Below are positions 56,588-64,000 of a DNA stretch of 64,000 bases, one piece after another. A program made the translations under genes and the position numbers. This DNA is from Zongyangia gallinarum (GTDB lineage Bacteria > Bacillota > Clostridia > Oscillospirales > Ruminococcaceae). Positions within the stretch are counted from its first letter, which is position 1. The number at the start of each line of letters is the position of its first letter. Under the pieces are notes generated by a model. That model saw nothing but the letters and a program-made list of their open reading frames with translations, ran no database searches and was not told the origin of the DNA. The stretch lies in the NCBI GenBank assembly GCA_904419315.1, contig CAJFQY010000006.1:58488-122487 (forward strand), written 5' to 3'.

Positions 56588-57551
56588 GCAGCCGCCTCCT
56601 CCCATATGCAACCAACCGTCCCATTTCCCGATCCAATACATTAGACAGGGCGTTCATAATGAGCACGGCAAACACCAGTCCCTGTTCAAAGCCTCCATAA
56701 TAGCGGAAGAACATAGTGACCACGCCTGACAAAATGCTATAGGCCCATCGGCCAGGCACCGTTTTAGGCCCGGTCACCGGTTCAGTGACTACAAAGACGG
56801 CGCCGAACAAAAGGGTACCGGAAAAGAGCTCATAGATTACAGAGTATCGAGGGCTTCCTCCAATCCGCGGGAAGAGGAGCGCGCAAGCGGCACAGGCCGC
56901 TACAAAGCCCAGAGGAATCCTCCAGTCGATGTTCTTGCGATAGAGGAGGAAGAGCAGGCAGGTCAAGATTACCACGATGTTGGTAGCGCCCATGGGCCCC
57001 GGATAGTTGCCGAGGAGCATCTGCACCGGGTCATGGGCGGGCAGTCCTCCCAGCTTGAGGGTGAAAGCCGTGCTTTCTACCAACGGAGCAGACACACTGC
57101 CTACCAGTTCCAGCTGGGAGAAGGGGGTGGGATAGGTAAATACACTCTGCGGGAAACTGATGGCCACAAAGGCGAACCCGCCAGCTGCCGGGTTAAAGGG
57201 ATTGTTTCCCAGGCCTCCAAAGGGGTGCTTAAGCACCAGGATGGCAAACAGACAGGCCAGCACAACGATAAAGTAGGGCACCGATGCCGGCATCATCAAA
57301 ACCACAATCAGCCCTGTCACAATAGAAGACAGGTCCTTGGGGTTGGGCATCTTGCCCCGGATGGCATAGCCGAGCATATCTGCGGCATAGCTCACCGCCG
57401 CCGCTGTCACCATCAGCAGCGCCGCCCGCAGTCCATAATAGTAAAAGGCCATGACGCACAGCGGCAGCAGGGCGATGATCATGTCCCCCATGATCACAGC
57501 AGTAGTATCCCTGGACTTGAGCTGTGCTGTCAGCCGTATTTTCTGTTTCAC
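56574..57551 (-). CDS. rnfD: RnfD-like membrane subunit
   Basis: A 325-residue polytopic membrane protein matching RnfD/NqrB (PFGGLGNNPFNPAAGGFAFVAISFP; C-terminal FGAVFVVTEPVTGPKTVPGRW). RnfD normally carries FMN on a Thr of an S/T-A-T motif (VTSATPL in related clostridial enzymes); the aligned site here reads VESTAFTLK, so the flavin-accepting Thr is shifted or lost. RnfD is the ion-conducting subunit in structures of Rnf. The first bases overlap the rnfC stop by 4. Confidence 0.86.
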   Translation of the reverse strand: MKQKIRLTAQLKSRDTTAVIMGDMIIALLPLCVMAFYYYGLRAALLMVTAAAVSYAADMLGYAIRGKMPNPKDLSSIVTGLIVVLMMPASVPYFIVVLACLFAILVLKHPFGGLGNNPFNPAAGGFAFVAISFPQSVFTYPTPFSQLELVGSVSAPLVESTAFTLKLGGLPAHDPVQMLLGNYPGPMGATNIVVILTCLLFLLYRKNIDWRIPLGFVAACAACALLFPRIGGSPRYSVIYELFSGTLLFGAVFVVTEPVTGPKTVPGRWAYSILSGVVTMFFRYYGGFEQGLVFAVLIMNALSNVLDREMGRLVAYGRRRLHGDS

Positions 57552-58783
57552 ACGCTTTCCTCCCCTTTTTGAGGCAGGTCCTCACCGAGCACTGTCTGGA
57601 TATAAGACGCAACATCTATATTCGATGGGCATATATATGAACAAAGACCGCATTTGGTACAACGCTCCAGACCGAGCTGCTGATACCTCTGGTTTTTTCC
57701 CGTAATGTAGCGGTAGGCAAGATAAGGATTGATTCCCGCTGGGCAGGCTTTCACACACCGGCCGCAGCCAATACACTCGTAGTGGGTGCGTCTGCCGTCC
57801 TTAGCATCCGCGATCAGGCAATTCATCCCAAAAGATACCGGCGTCTGGGTATCGGTCAGCCGATATCCCGCCATGGTGCCTCGGGTAATGAGCCTACGTG
57901 GTTCTCTGGCCAGTCCGCAAAAGCGCAAAACCTCTCCGACCGGAGTTCCCAAAGCCACCTCCACATTGCCAGGATTGGCGATGGCATCCCCGGCCACAGT
58001 GAGAAACAGGGAACTGTGGGGCTTTTCATAGACCACAGCCCGGTAGAGATGGATCAGGGTATTGGAGGAGATGGAAACCACCCGCATGCCAGGATATTTC
58101 TTCCCGATCTCCTGTTCCAGCCTGGGGCGGGCCGGATAACGGCCTTTCATCCTGACCACCGGAATCTTTTCCAGCTCTTTGGGAATGCGCTGGTCACTGC
58201 TCCCGATTTCTCCATAGATGGCAAAGCAGATTTCCGCCGCACCCAGAGCCTTTTGGGCCAGCCGCAGGCCGCCTGCTGCCTCTGCTGTCAGCTTAAACAG
58301 GGGGCCCATATGGTTGGAAATCATGGGCTGGTCATCGATAGCGTTGCCGACCACCACCAGCTTCCGTTTATCCTGGGCTTGCTCCAGCTTTCGGTAAAGG
58401 AACTCCCCGTCGAGATCGTCGACGACGGAGCATTTTTTTGCATAGGCGATGATCCGTTCCGGCTCCACCGTTTCCTCGTCATTCTTTTTCATAATCTGGC
58501 GCTGGGTCGGGGTAACCGTGTTGCGCAGCACCGCATAGGTATGCTCATTATCAAAAGAAGGGGTTAGGATGTCCTCCACCTCTGCGTCGATGGGGGAAAA
58601 AACCGCCTGGTTCCCTACGGTAAACGCCGGCTCATCAATCCGCACCTGATCACCGCGCTGGAACACGGCCCTTTGGGGCAGCCGCAAATATACCATCTTG
58701 GGAAACACATAATGTGCAATGGGTCGGGATAAGGCTGGTTCCTTGGCCTGATCCAGAAAAACTCCCTTTTTCCTAAATTCCAT
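57548..58783 (-). CDS. rnfC: RnfC-like peripheral subunit with degenerate NADH/FMN loop
   Basis: A 411-residue RnfC homologue. N-terminal barrel-sandwich part (RGDQVRIDEPAF), middle domain (TVAGDAIANPGNVEVALGTPVGEVL) and two [4Fe-4S] motifs (CIGCGRCVKACP; CTKCGLCSYICP) are recognisable. The glycine-rich loop that binds FMN/NADH in standard RnfC (GMGGATFPTHVKL) is replaced at about 121-133 by DDLDGEFLYRKL, and NGAECEPYL by GNAIDDQPMI. NADH oxidation is therefore doubtful, while the FeS relay is kept. The ATG at 58783 has AGAGGTG 11 bases upstream, in a leader where that site can be paired away. Confidence 0.86.
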   Translation of the reverse strand: MEFRKKGVFLDQAKEPALSRPIAHYVFPKMVYLRLPQRAVFQRGDQVRIDEPAFTVGNQAVFSPIDAEVEDILTPSFDNEHTYAVLRNTVTPTQRQIMKKNDEETVEPERIIAYAKKCSVVDDLDGEFLYRKLEQAQDKRKLVVVGNAIDDQPMISNHMGPLFKLTAEAAGGLRLAQKALGAAEICFAIYGEIGSSDQRIPKELEKIPVVRMKGRYPARPRLEQEIGKKYPGMRVVSISSNTLIHLYRAVVYEKPHSSLFLTVAGDAIANPGNVEVALGTPVGEVLRFCGLAREPRRLITRGTMAGYRLTDTQTPVSFGMNCLIADAKDGRRTHYECIGCGRCVKACPAGINPYLAYRYITGKNQRYQQLGLERCTKCGLCSYICPSNIDVASYIQTVLGEDLPQKGEESV

Positions 58784-58793
58784 GAAATTATCT

Positions 58794-58877
58794 GCACCTC
58801 TTTTGTCCCCGCCTTGCGGCAGGGTGAATCAGTGGGTGTTGCACCCGCCCGGGGCAGGTGCCGGCCGCTTCACGGCC
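58794..58877 (-). promoter_or_regulatory. rnfC leader with stem that can mask the ribosome site
   Basis: On the minus strand: a GGCCG / CGGCC stem (58863-58877), a GC-rich stem GCACCTGCCC / GGGCGGGTGC (58841-58861), a CCCGCC-type stem (58807-58823), then the ribosome site AGGTGC (58794-58799). GCACCT of the second stem is exactly complementary to AGGTGC, so the two pairings exclude each other. This looks like a switchable leader. Confidence 0.45.
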
Positions 58878-58979
58878 TTTCTGCTGTATCCTGGCCCATC
58901 TCCTGAAAGCGGGCCTTCTGTCTCATCTATGTCGCCATAGACGCGGTTTCCTTCTGGAATCCGCCGGAGGTTTTCTCAC

Positions 58980-59561
58980 ATGAATATACAACTCATCAGC
59001 AAAAACAAGCTCAAAGTCACCCTTAGCTGCGAGGATCTCAAAGGCCTGGGCATCTCCTACGATTCCCTGGACTATAGCGATCCCCACACCAAGGAGGTTC
59101 TCCTTCATATCCTAGGCAAAGCTAAGTCCCAGGCAGGCTTTTCACCGGGACGGCAGAAGCTCTTCATCCAGGTCTATCCCAGCAGCCAGAACGGCTGCAT
59201 CATCTATTTTACCCCGCTCTTTGACAAAAGCCCTACCATCCGACGCTATCGGGTCAAACACACCATTGGCGAACCCGCGATCTATCGCTTTTCCCAGGTG
59301 GATACCGTTATCGATGCCTCCGTCAAGCTATTCCGGCAGATGGGGCACCGGGTCTACAAAAGCTCCCTGTACCGCCTGGGCCAAAGCTACTATCTAGCCA
59401 TCTATCCTCTGGATGGCCCAAGGGGAAAAACCGCTGGTTTTCTCAGCGAATACGCGCCCTTAGCCGGGCGGGGCAGCTTGTTTGTTTCCTATTTGGAGGA
59501 ACACGGCCGGGTCATTGTGGAAAACAGGGCCATTGACATCCTGTCTTATTACTTGTCATAA
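58980..59561 (+). CDS. mecA: MecA-family adaptor protein
   Basis: A 193-residue protein similar to MecA/YpbH, which hands substrates to ClpC-ClpP. The N-terminal part MNIQLISKNKLKVTLSCEDLKGLGISYDSLDY and the C-terminal domain (YRLGQSYYLAIYPLDG) follow the family layout, though identity looks modest and it is a little short. GGAGG lies 10 bases before the ATG. Its last 13 bases overlap the end of rpe on the other strand. Confidence 0.85.
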   Translation: MNIQLISKNKLKVTLSCEDLKGLGISYDSLDYSDPHTKEVLLHILGKAKSQAGFSPGRQKLFIQVYPSSQNGCIIYFTPLFDKSPTIRRYRVKHTIGEPAIYRFSQVDTVIDASVKLFRQMGHRVYKSSLYRLGQSYYLAIYPLDGPRGKTAGFLSEYAPLAGRGSLFVSYLEEHGRVIVENRAIDILSYYLS

Positions 59562-60220
59562 GCAGTTTCCGCGGCCCGGCGGAGGTTGGCAACTCCCGCT
59601 TTATAATCCGCCTGCTTAAACAGAGAGGAGCCTGCCACCAATACGTTGGCTCCCGCCTTGGCCACCAGGGCCGCCGTATCGTCGGCAATGCCGCCGTCCA
59701 CCTGGATATCCAGGTCTGTTTTCCCTATCGCGTTCGCCATATCCCGCACCTGCCGGATCTTGGGAAGCATGTCCGCCATAAACTTCTGTCCGCCGAATCC
59801 CGGTTCTACCGTCATCACCAGCACCATGTCCACCAAGGGCAGAAGCTGTTCCAGGACGGAGGCCGGGGTTTTTGGCTTAATGGAGATTCCTACCTCTTTG
59901 CCAGCTCCGCGGATGACGTCAATCACCTGCTTTGGATCGTCATCGGACTCAAAGTGGAAGGTAATCCGGTCGCTGCCCGCCTTGACAAAATCAGGCAGAT
60001 ATTGCAGGGGATTGGTAATCATTAGATGCACATCAAACATCATGGGCAGCTTGGGCCGCAGGGCAGCCACCACCGGCGCCCCAATGGAAATATTGGGGAC
60101 AAAATGGCCATCCATCACATCCACATGGAGCATGTCAGCCCCTGCCGCCTCCATGGCTTTGGATTCCCGCTCCAAATTAGCGAAGTCACAGGCTAAAATC
60201 GACGGCGATATTTTAATCAT
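59549..60220 (-). CDS. rpe: Ribulose-phosphate 3-epimerase
   Basis: A 223-residue TIM-barrel enzyme interconverting ribulose 5-phosphate and xylulose 5-phosphate. Metal and catalytic motifs ISPSILACDFANL, HVDVMDGHFVPNIS, VLVMTVEPGFGGQKF and VDGGI are present. ATG 60220 (AAGGGG 7 bases upstream) is chosen over ATG 60226. It supplies xylulose 5-phosphate, a donor for both split transketolases. Confidence 0.96.
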   Translation of the reverse strand: MIKISPSILACDFANLERESKAMEAAGADMLHVDVMDGHFVPNISIGAPVVAALRPKLPMMFDVHLMITNPLQYLPDFVKAGSDRITFHFESDDDPKQVIDVIRGAGKEVGISIKPKTPASVLEQLLPLVDMVLVMTVEPGFGGQKFMADMLPKIRQVRDMANAIGKTDLDIQVDGGIADDTAALVAKAGANVLVAGSSLFKQADYKAGVANLRRAAETAYDK

Positions 60221-60506
60221 ATCCATACCCCTTTTCCCGCCGGTAACCCGGCGGTTTTTCTATGGTGTATCCGCCGATCTCAGGCCTTGGATACCCCAGA
60301 TGGCGATAAAACTCCATGATACTATCATCTTATTTATTCTAAACCAAGGGCCCCGCAAACGTCAACCTTTCCCCCGAGAAAAAGCTCCCTGGTTTCAATA
60401 AATTCATATTTGTGTTATACTATATTTACAGAAAAAGTGGATTTATGAATCCCGGGACAGGCCCTGCCTATGCACACACATTTATTTGATGAAAGGAGTT
60501 CCCTTT

Positions 60507-61637
60507 ATGGAAAAAAAGCCTATCGCCTCCATGGACGCCTCTCCCTCCCTGCTGGGATTTGGCTGCATGCGCTTCCCTAAGCTGGAAAACGGGAGGATCA
60601 ACCGGACCGAAGCGGAGAAAATGTTGGATTACGCCTATGCCCATGGGGTCAACTACTACGATACCGCCTATATGTACCACGACGGGGAGTCTGAGCAGTT
60701 TATCGGTGACTATCTGATGCAGAAATATCCCCGGGACAGCTTCTATCTGGCAAGCAAACTGCCCATCTGGTTCTGCAAGACCCCGGATGACATGGAACGC
60801 ATCTTCAACGAACAATTGGCCCGATGTCACACAGACCACTTTGATTTTTATCTGCTTCACAGCGTGGACCAGGAAAAATGGGCTCAGATTGAGGAGTTTC
60901 ACGCCTATGATTTTGTCCAGAAAAAGAGGGAAGAAGGCAAGATCAAATACATCGGCTTTTCCTACCACGATGATCCCAAATACTTAACCGCCATGGTGGA
61001 GGCTCATCCTTGGGACTTTGTCCAGCTTCAGGTCAACTACCTGGACTGGGAGATGCAGCGGGCAAAGGACAGCTATCAGATCCTGGTGGACCATCATATC
61101 CCCTGTTGGGTTATGGAGCCTGTCCGGGGCGGCTATCTGGCCACCCTGCCTGATGTGGCGGAGGACGTCTTCAAAAAATATGAGCCTACAGCATCTGCGG
61201 CATCCTGGGCGGTCAAATGGGTGGCCTCCCTGGAAAATGTAAAGGTTGTCCTCTCCGGCATGTCCAGTATGGAGCAGGTGGTGGACAATGTGGCGCAGTT
61301 TGAGCCCTTCATCCCCATGACAGACCAGCAGTACAAGGTCATCGATGAGGTGGTGGAAGCCATCCACAGTGTCAAAACCGTTCCCTGCACCGGCTGCCGG
61401 TACTGCATGCCCTGTCCCGCCGGGGTGGATATCCCCGAGGTATTTAAAATCTATAACACCCTACAACAGCGCAAGCGTTCCTCCCCCACCAAACTGATCT
61501 ACACCAAATTCCTGCCGGAGGAAAAACACGCCAAAAACTGCGTGCGGTGCGGCCAGTGTATGGAGCATTGTCCTCAGCACATTCAAATTCCTGATCGTCT
61601 GGAAGAGGCGGAAAATGCCATCAATGCCCTTCCCTAA
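60507..61637 (+). CDS. Aldo/keto reductase fused to a 4Fe-4S dicluster domain
   Basis: A 376-residue protein: an aldo/keto reductase barrel (YYDTAYMYHDGESEQF, YLASKLPIW, FYLLHSVDQEKW) followed by a C-terminal ferredoxin domain with CTGCRYCMPCPAGVDIP and CVRCGQCMEHCPQHIQIP. Such fusions are common in Clostridia and probably use ferredoxin or FeS-relayed electrons; their physiological substrates are mostly unknown. AAAGGAG precedes ATG 60507. It is transcribed alone and ends at a strong terminator. Confidence 0.92.
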   Translation: MEKKPIASMDASPSLLGFGCMRFPKLENGRINRTEAEKMLDYAYAHGVNYYDTAYMYHDGESEQFIGDYLMQKYPRDSFYLASKLPIWFCKTPDDMERIFNEQLARCHTDHFDFYLLHSVDQEKWAQIEEFHAYDFVQKKREEGKIKYIGFSYHDDPKYLTAMVEAHPWDFVQLQVNYLDWEMQRAKDSYQILVDHHIPCWVMEPVRGGYLATLPDVAEDVFKKYEPTASAASWAVKWVASLENVKVVLSGMSSMEQVVDNVAQFEPFIPMTDQQYKVIDEVVEAIHSVKTVPCTGCRYCMPCPAGVDIPEVFKIYNTLQQRKRSSPTKLIYTKFLPEEKHAKNCVRCGQCMEHCPQHIQIPDRLEEAENAINALP

Positions 61638-61646
61638 CCTTGCAAA

Positions 61647-61672
61647 AAAAGCAGCCCTGCTGGGCTGCTTTT
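61647..61672 (+). terminator. Intrinsic terminator of the ferredoxin-fused aldo/keto reductase gene
   Basis: Perfect 11-bp stem AAAAGCAGCCC with complement and a 4-base loop, then T residues, 10 bases after the stop. Confidence 0.9.
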
Positions 61673-61690
61673 TATTTCACTTTATCATAA

Positions 61691-61864
61691 GAAACACCGT
61701 TTCCTAGAAAAGGGATCCCGCGGGAAGGACGTTTGCCGGCAAGGCGCCGCGGGAGACAGTCTCTCTTTTTAGGGCGGTGTTTCATCCTATTCCTCAGCGG
61801 CCGGACACCCTAGGGCGTCCGGCGCTCCTTATGGTAAAAGCCAAGCCGGGTACCCAGCCCGGCT
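61691..61864. ncRNA. Candidate structured RNA, class unknown, strand not determined
   Basis: Outer helix GAAACACCG (61691-61699) with CGGTGTTTC (61775-61783); inside it CCCGCGG (61717-61723) with CCGCGGG (61747-61753) and a small TTGCCGGCAA palindrome; then a 24-base near-perfect palindrome (61800-61823) and AGCCGGG with CCCGGCT (61844-61864). It lies outside any gene and after a terminator, so a free-standing RNA is possible. Confidence 0.4.
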
Positions 61865-62118
61865 GAAAAGTGCCCTCAGGAACTGGGCATCTGACATTTC
61901 GCGGCAATTGGGCAGCAGACACGGACAGGATATAAAATGCAGCAAAGCCTGTGGAACCCGCTTTCTGATTCCGCCGCCCTTTACTACGCCGCCACCTCAA
62001 ATGCCAATATCATCTTATGCGTCCGACTGGTTTCTGCCCCTGCATGGCCTTCTTCTTCCTTTTTCGAATCCTTCTTTTTGCAGGGCAAAATCTCTCAAGG
62101 GCCTGAAAGCCAAACAAA

Positions 62119-62159
62119 AAAGGCGCGAAACTTTTCTAAGAAAAAAGTTTCGCGCCTTT
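62119..62159 (-). terminator. Intrinsic terminator of the AEC transporter gene
   Basis: Perfect 17-bp stem (arms 62119-62135 and 62143-62159) with a 7-base loop and a T-run on the minus strand, 26 bases after the stop. Confidence 0.9.
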
Positions 62160-62184
62160 GCTTTCCCGCTTTTATGGGCGCCGG

Positions 62185-63123
62185 TCAAATAAGCTGAGCT
62201 ACCATAACCACCAGCGGCAGCGTTACAATGGATAGGATGGTGGTCACCGCCACCAACTGACCGCCATACGCCGCGTCCTGATTGTATTGCTTGGACATAA
62301 TACTGGCCATGGCCGCCGTAGGACAGGAAGCGGTAATCAGGTTGATGATTACCACCATCTCTGCCCCCTCAAACCAATGCATGACCCCTGCCAGTTTGTA
62401 GATAAGGATGAGTAGTAGAGGGATCAAAAGCAACCGTACCGCACAGACCCCATACATCCCCTTGTTGCGGAACATCCCCTTCAGCTTTGTTCCAGCGATG
62501 AACGCCCCACAAGCCATCATTCCCAAAGGCGTATTCATAGAGGCCACATATTTGATGGCGGGGCCAATGGGATTGGGCAGATGAATTTGGAAACAGAACA
62601 GCAAAACACCTACGATCACGCTCCAGATACCGGGATGCAGCAGGATCGAACGCACCTTGGGCCGATGGCCTTCCCCCTGAAGCTCCATGGCGCCTAGGGA
62701 AAAGGCAAAAAGGTTAAAGGTTGCCAAATAGGCCGTTGCAAAAATGACCCCCTCATCACCCATGGTAGCCTGCACCAAAGGCAGCCCCATAAATCCGGCG
62801 TTGGAATAAACCGCTGCAAATCGCTCCACCCGATATCGGGGGTCCTCCCTTTTCCGGAAAAGCAGCTTGGCCACTACAATAGCCAGGATATGGCTGAAGA
62901 TCGCCAGGCCAAAAGCAAGAATAATCCCCTTGATGATCCCTGTATCCATGTCCACCTGGTAAACATCGATGGCCAAACAGGGAACCACAATGTAAATCAG
63001 TAGATCGGATAGCTGCTTGGAACCCTTCTCACTGATAATATTCCTTTTGACACAAAAAAAGCCCACTCCAATGAGTAGGAACATAACGAGTACCTGTTGC
63101 ATGAGCACCCATGAAAGCTCCAA
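62185..63123 (-). CDS. AEC-family transporter
   Basis: A 312-residue inner-membrane protein of the auxin-efflux-carrier family with about ten hydrophobic helices in two halves; NAGFMGLPLVQATMG and NTPLGMMACGAF are typical broken-helix segments. Bacterial members move malate, malonate or other carboxylates. The start is TTG at 63123, 8 bases after GGGGGA, giving normal length; the first ATG in frame has no ribosome site. A dicarboxylate role would fit the fumarate pathway in this genome, but the gene is unlinked to it here. Confidence 0.88.
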   Translation of the reverse strand: MELSWVLMQQVLVMFLLIGVGFFCVKRNIISEKGSKQLSDLLIYIVVPCLAIDVYQVDMDTGIIKGIILAFGLAIFSHILAIVVAKLLFRKREDPRYRVERFAAVYSNAGFMGLPLVQATMGDEGVIFATAYLATFNLFAFSLGAMELQGEGHRPKVRSILLHPGIWSVIVGVLLFCFQIHLPNPIGPAIKYVASMNTPLGMMACGAFIAGTKLKGMFRNKGMYGVCAVRLLLIPLLLILIYKLAGVMHWFEGAEMVVIINLITASCPTAAMASIMSKQYNQDAAYGGQLVAVTTILSIVTLPLVVMVAQLI

Positions 63124-63266
63124 TGTCTTTCCCCCATCCTTTGTATTGCTATATTGCTTTTTTATTTTACAACAACCGAGCTTCAGGGACAACCCAAACC
63201 GAAAAAAGTAGCATTTTCCCTAAAAACCTTTCTCCTCTCGCCCTTTTTCTTGCCCCGAGCGATTAA

Positions 63267-63296
63267 AAAACCTCGCATCCGCAGATGCGAGGTTTT
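63267..63296 (-). terminator. Intrinsic terminator of the HtrA-type gene
   Basis: Perfect 13-bp stem AAAACCTCGCATC with complement and a CGCA loop, then T residues on the minus strand, 5 bases after the stop. Confidence 0.88.
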
Positions 63297-63300
63297 CCGT

Positions 63301-64000
63301 TTAAGACTTTTCTCCGATTTGGGCTGTAGGCACCAAATCAGGCAATGCGTTTTCCACATCCTCCTGCAGCTCTACATTAACTTCAAACGTCTTTTGAGAG
63401 CCGGTGCTGGTCTTCCGATAGATAGTCATCCGAATGGTCTGACCAGGTGTCAGCCCCTCCAGTGCCGTGGCCACGTCGGAGTTTGAGTATATTTCCTGTT
63501 CGTTAATTTTGGTGATGATATCTCCTACCATCAGATTCTTTGCCGCCGCATCGCTGTCAGCTTCGATAGAAATGATGCGGACTCCCTGAGGGACATCGTT
63601 GAGCTTTGACAGCGCCTCGGTCACCGGCTGTACCGTAATACCGATCTTCACCCGTCCGGTTACCCGGCCGTTTTCCTTCAGTTCGTCGATGATAGGCTTC
63701 GCTTCATTAATAGGGATGGCAAAACCGATCCCTTCATAGTCCACATTGCTGACTTTGGCGGAGTTAATCCCAATGACCTGGCCAAAACGGTTGATGAGGG
63801 CGCCTCCGGAATTTCCAGGATTGATGGCCGCATCGGTCTGGATATAGGTGATGGCATTACCAGTGCCGTCAGAGCTTTTCACCACACGGTTGAGTCCCGA
63901 AATAATGCCTTCAGTGGTGCTGCCTCCAAACTCAATACCGCCAGGGTAACCGATGGCCACCGCCTTTTCCCCTACTTCCAGCTGGTCAGAGTTGCCAAAT
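63301..64000 (-). CDS. HtrA/DegP-type serine protease, C-terminal part (cut by window edge)
   Basis: The frame is open to the right edge, so only about 233 C-terminal residues are seen (FGNSDQLEVGEKAVAIGYPGG onward). The catalytic serine is in DAAINPGNSGGALINRFGQ; His and Asp of the triad lie beyond the edge. A PDZ domain follows (GRVKIGITVQPVTEALSKLNDVPQGVRIISIE, with VGDIITKINEQEI). HtrA proteases are membrane-anchored or secreted and remove misfolded envelope proteins. ATG-like codons inside the frame are not the true start. Confidence 0.93.
   Translation of the reverse strand, partial: FGNSDQLEVGEKAVAIGYPGGIEFGGSTTEGIISGLNRVVKSSDGTGNAITYIQTDAAINPGNSGGALINRFGQVIGINSAKVSNVDYEGIGFAIPINEAKPIIDELKENGRVTGRVKIGITVQPVTEALSKLNDVPQGVRIISIEADSDAAAKNLMVGDIITKINEQEIYSNSDVATALEGLTPGQTIRMTIYRKTSTGSQKTFEVNVELQEDVENALPDLVPTAQIGEKS

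Larger units (their letters stand above)
61638..62184. other. Convergent intergenic region, structured
   Basis: A 547-base gap between converging genes. It contains the terminator of the aldo/keto reductase gene, the dense stem array at 61691-61864, an unremarkable stretch 61900-62110, and the terminator of the AEC gene (62119-62159). Small ORFs here have no ribosome sites. Confidence 0.6.

Noticed and set aside
55337..58783. Na+-NQR or a standard RnfABCDGE complex
   Set aside because: No NqrF, NqrA, RnfB or RnfG gene and no intramembrane FeS cysteines; the subunits match RnfC/D/E/A but not a working standard complex.
61638..62184. tmRNA, RNase P RNA, SRP RNA or insertion-sequence remnant
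   Set aside because: None of the conserved cores (tag ORF and CCA end, P4 helix, GNAR-type SRP tip) was found, and no transposase fragment is present.
1..64000. tRNA, rRNA, CRISPR, prophage, transposase
   Set aside because: A visual scan for T-loop and anticodon patterns, regularly spaced repeats and integrase/transposase motifs found none; a dedicated search could still reveal a short one.

Overview
The window looks like the chromosome of a spore-forming, strictly anaerobic Clostridia member, probably Oscillospiraceae (gut type). The grounds are SpoVT, Rex, RimP-NusA-YlxR-YlxQ-InfB synteny, MecA, Firmicutes-type Shine-Dalgarno sites with many GTG/TTG starts, oxygen-sensitive Hdr/Flx iron-sulfur enzymes, Rnf-like subunits, and no respiratory oxidases or outer-membrane genes. 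Genus-level assignment would be a guess. No rRNA, tRNA, CRISPR array, transposase or phage gene was seen.

Layout. (1) 1-13.9 kb: a sugar uptake and catabolism region with long AT-rich intergenic stretches. It holds two L-fucose-isomerase-like proteins (one cut by the window edge), a fructokinase-like PfkB kinase, a split transketolase, a ROK kinase, a SIS-domain isomerase, and a ribose-type ABC transporter (permease, ATPase with an internal deletion, two paralogous binding lipoproteins). Several promoters are followed by long structured leaders. (2) 13.9-29.1 kb: dense housekeeping genes, all on the minus strand: proBA, pnp, rpsO, ribF, truB, nrnA, rbfA, infB, ylxQ, ylxR, nusA, rimP, spoVT. 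(3) 29.4-42.2 kb: one long plus-strand redox operon: rex, an LDH-fold malate dehydrogenase, fumC, hdrB, hdrC, hdrA, flxD, two FeS subunits, flxA, a fumarate-reductase-type FeS subunit and flavoprotein, a small membrane protein and a thioredoxin-like [2Fe-2S] protein. (4) 42.3-48.1 kb: a second carbohydrate operon under a LacI regulator: split transketolase, FGGY kinase, RbsD mutarotase, HAD phosphatase. (5) 48.2-54.0 kb: DUF362 protein, two aldo/keto reductases, a flavodoxin-domain lipoprotein, an esterase-like lipoprotein and a LysR regulator. (6) 54.0-58.8 kb: a four-gene Rnf-like operon (C, D, E, A) lacking rnfG and rnfB, plus a DUF4015 protein. (7) 58.9-64 kb: mecA, rpe, a ferredoxin-fused aldo/keto reductase, a structured intergenic segment, an AEC transporter and the end of an HtrA-type protease.

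How it fits together. Region 3 reads as a soluble fumarate-reducing pathway: oxaloacetate to malate (Mdh), to fumarate (FumC), to succinate (FrdA-like). Electrons would come from NADH through FlxABCD-HdrABC, a complex known or proposed to bifurcate electrons and reduce ferredoxin. The NADH sensor Rex is the first gene of the operon and overlaps mdh, with a Rex-like operator upstream, so the pathway would be tied to NADH/NAD+. The Rnf-like operon would be the natural partner for reduced ferredoxin, but it lacks RnfB, RnfG, the four intramembrane FeS cysteines and the RnfC glycine-rich loop, so it cannot be a standard Rnf. These two modules are the strongest candidates for undescribed biology in the window. 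Regions 1 and 4 each pair a split transketolase with kinases and isomerases, pointing to unusual sugars entering the pentose phosphate pool, where rpe (region 7) also acts.
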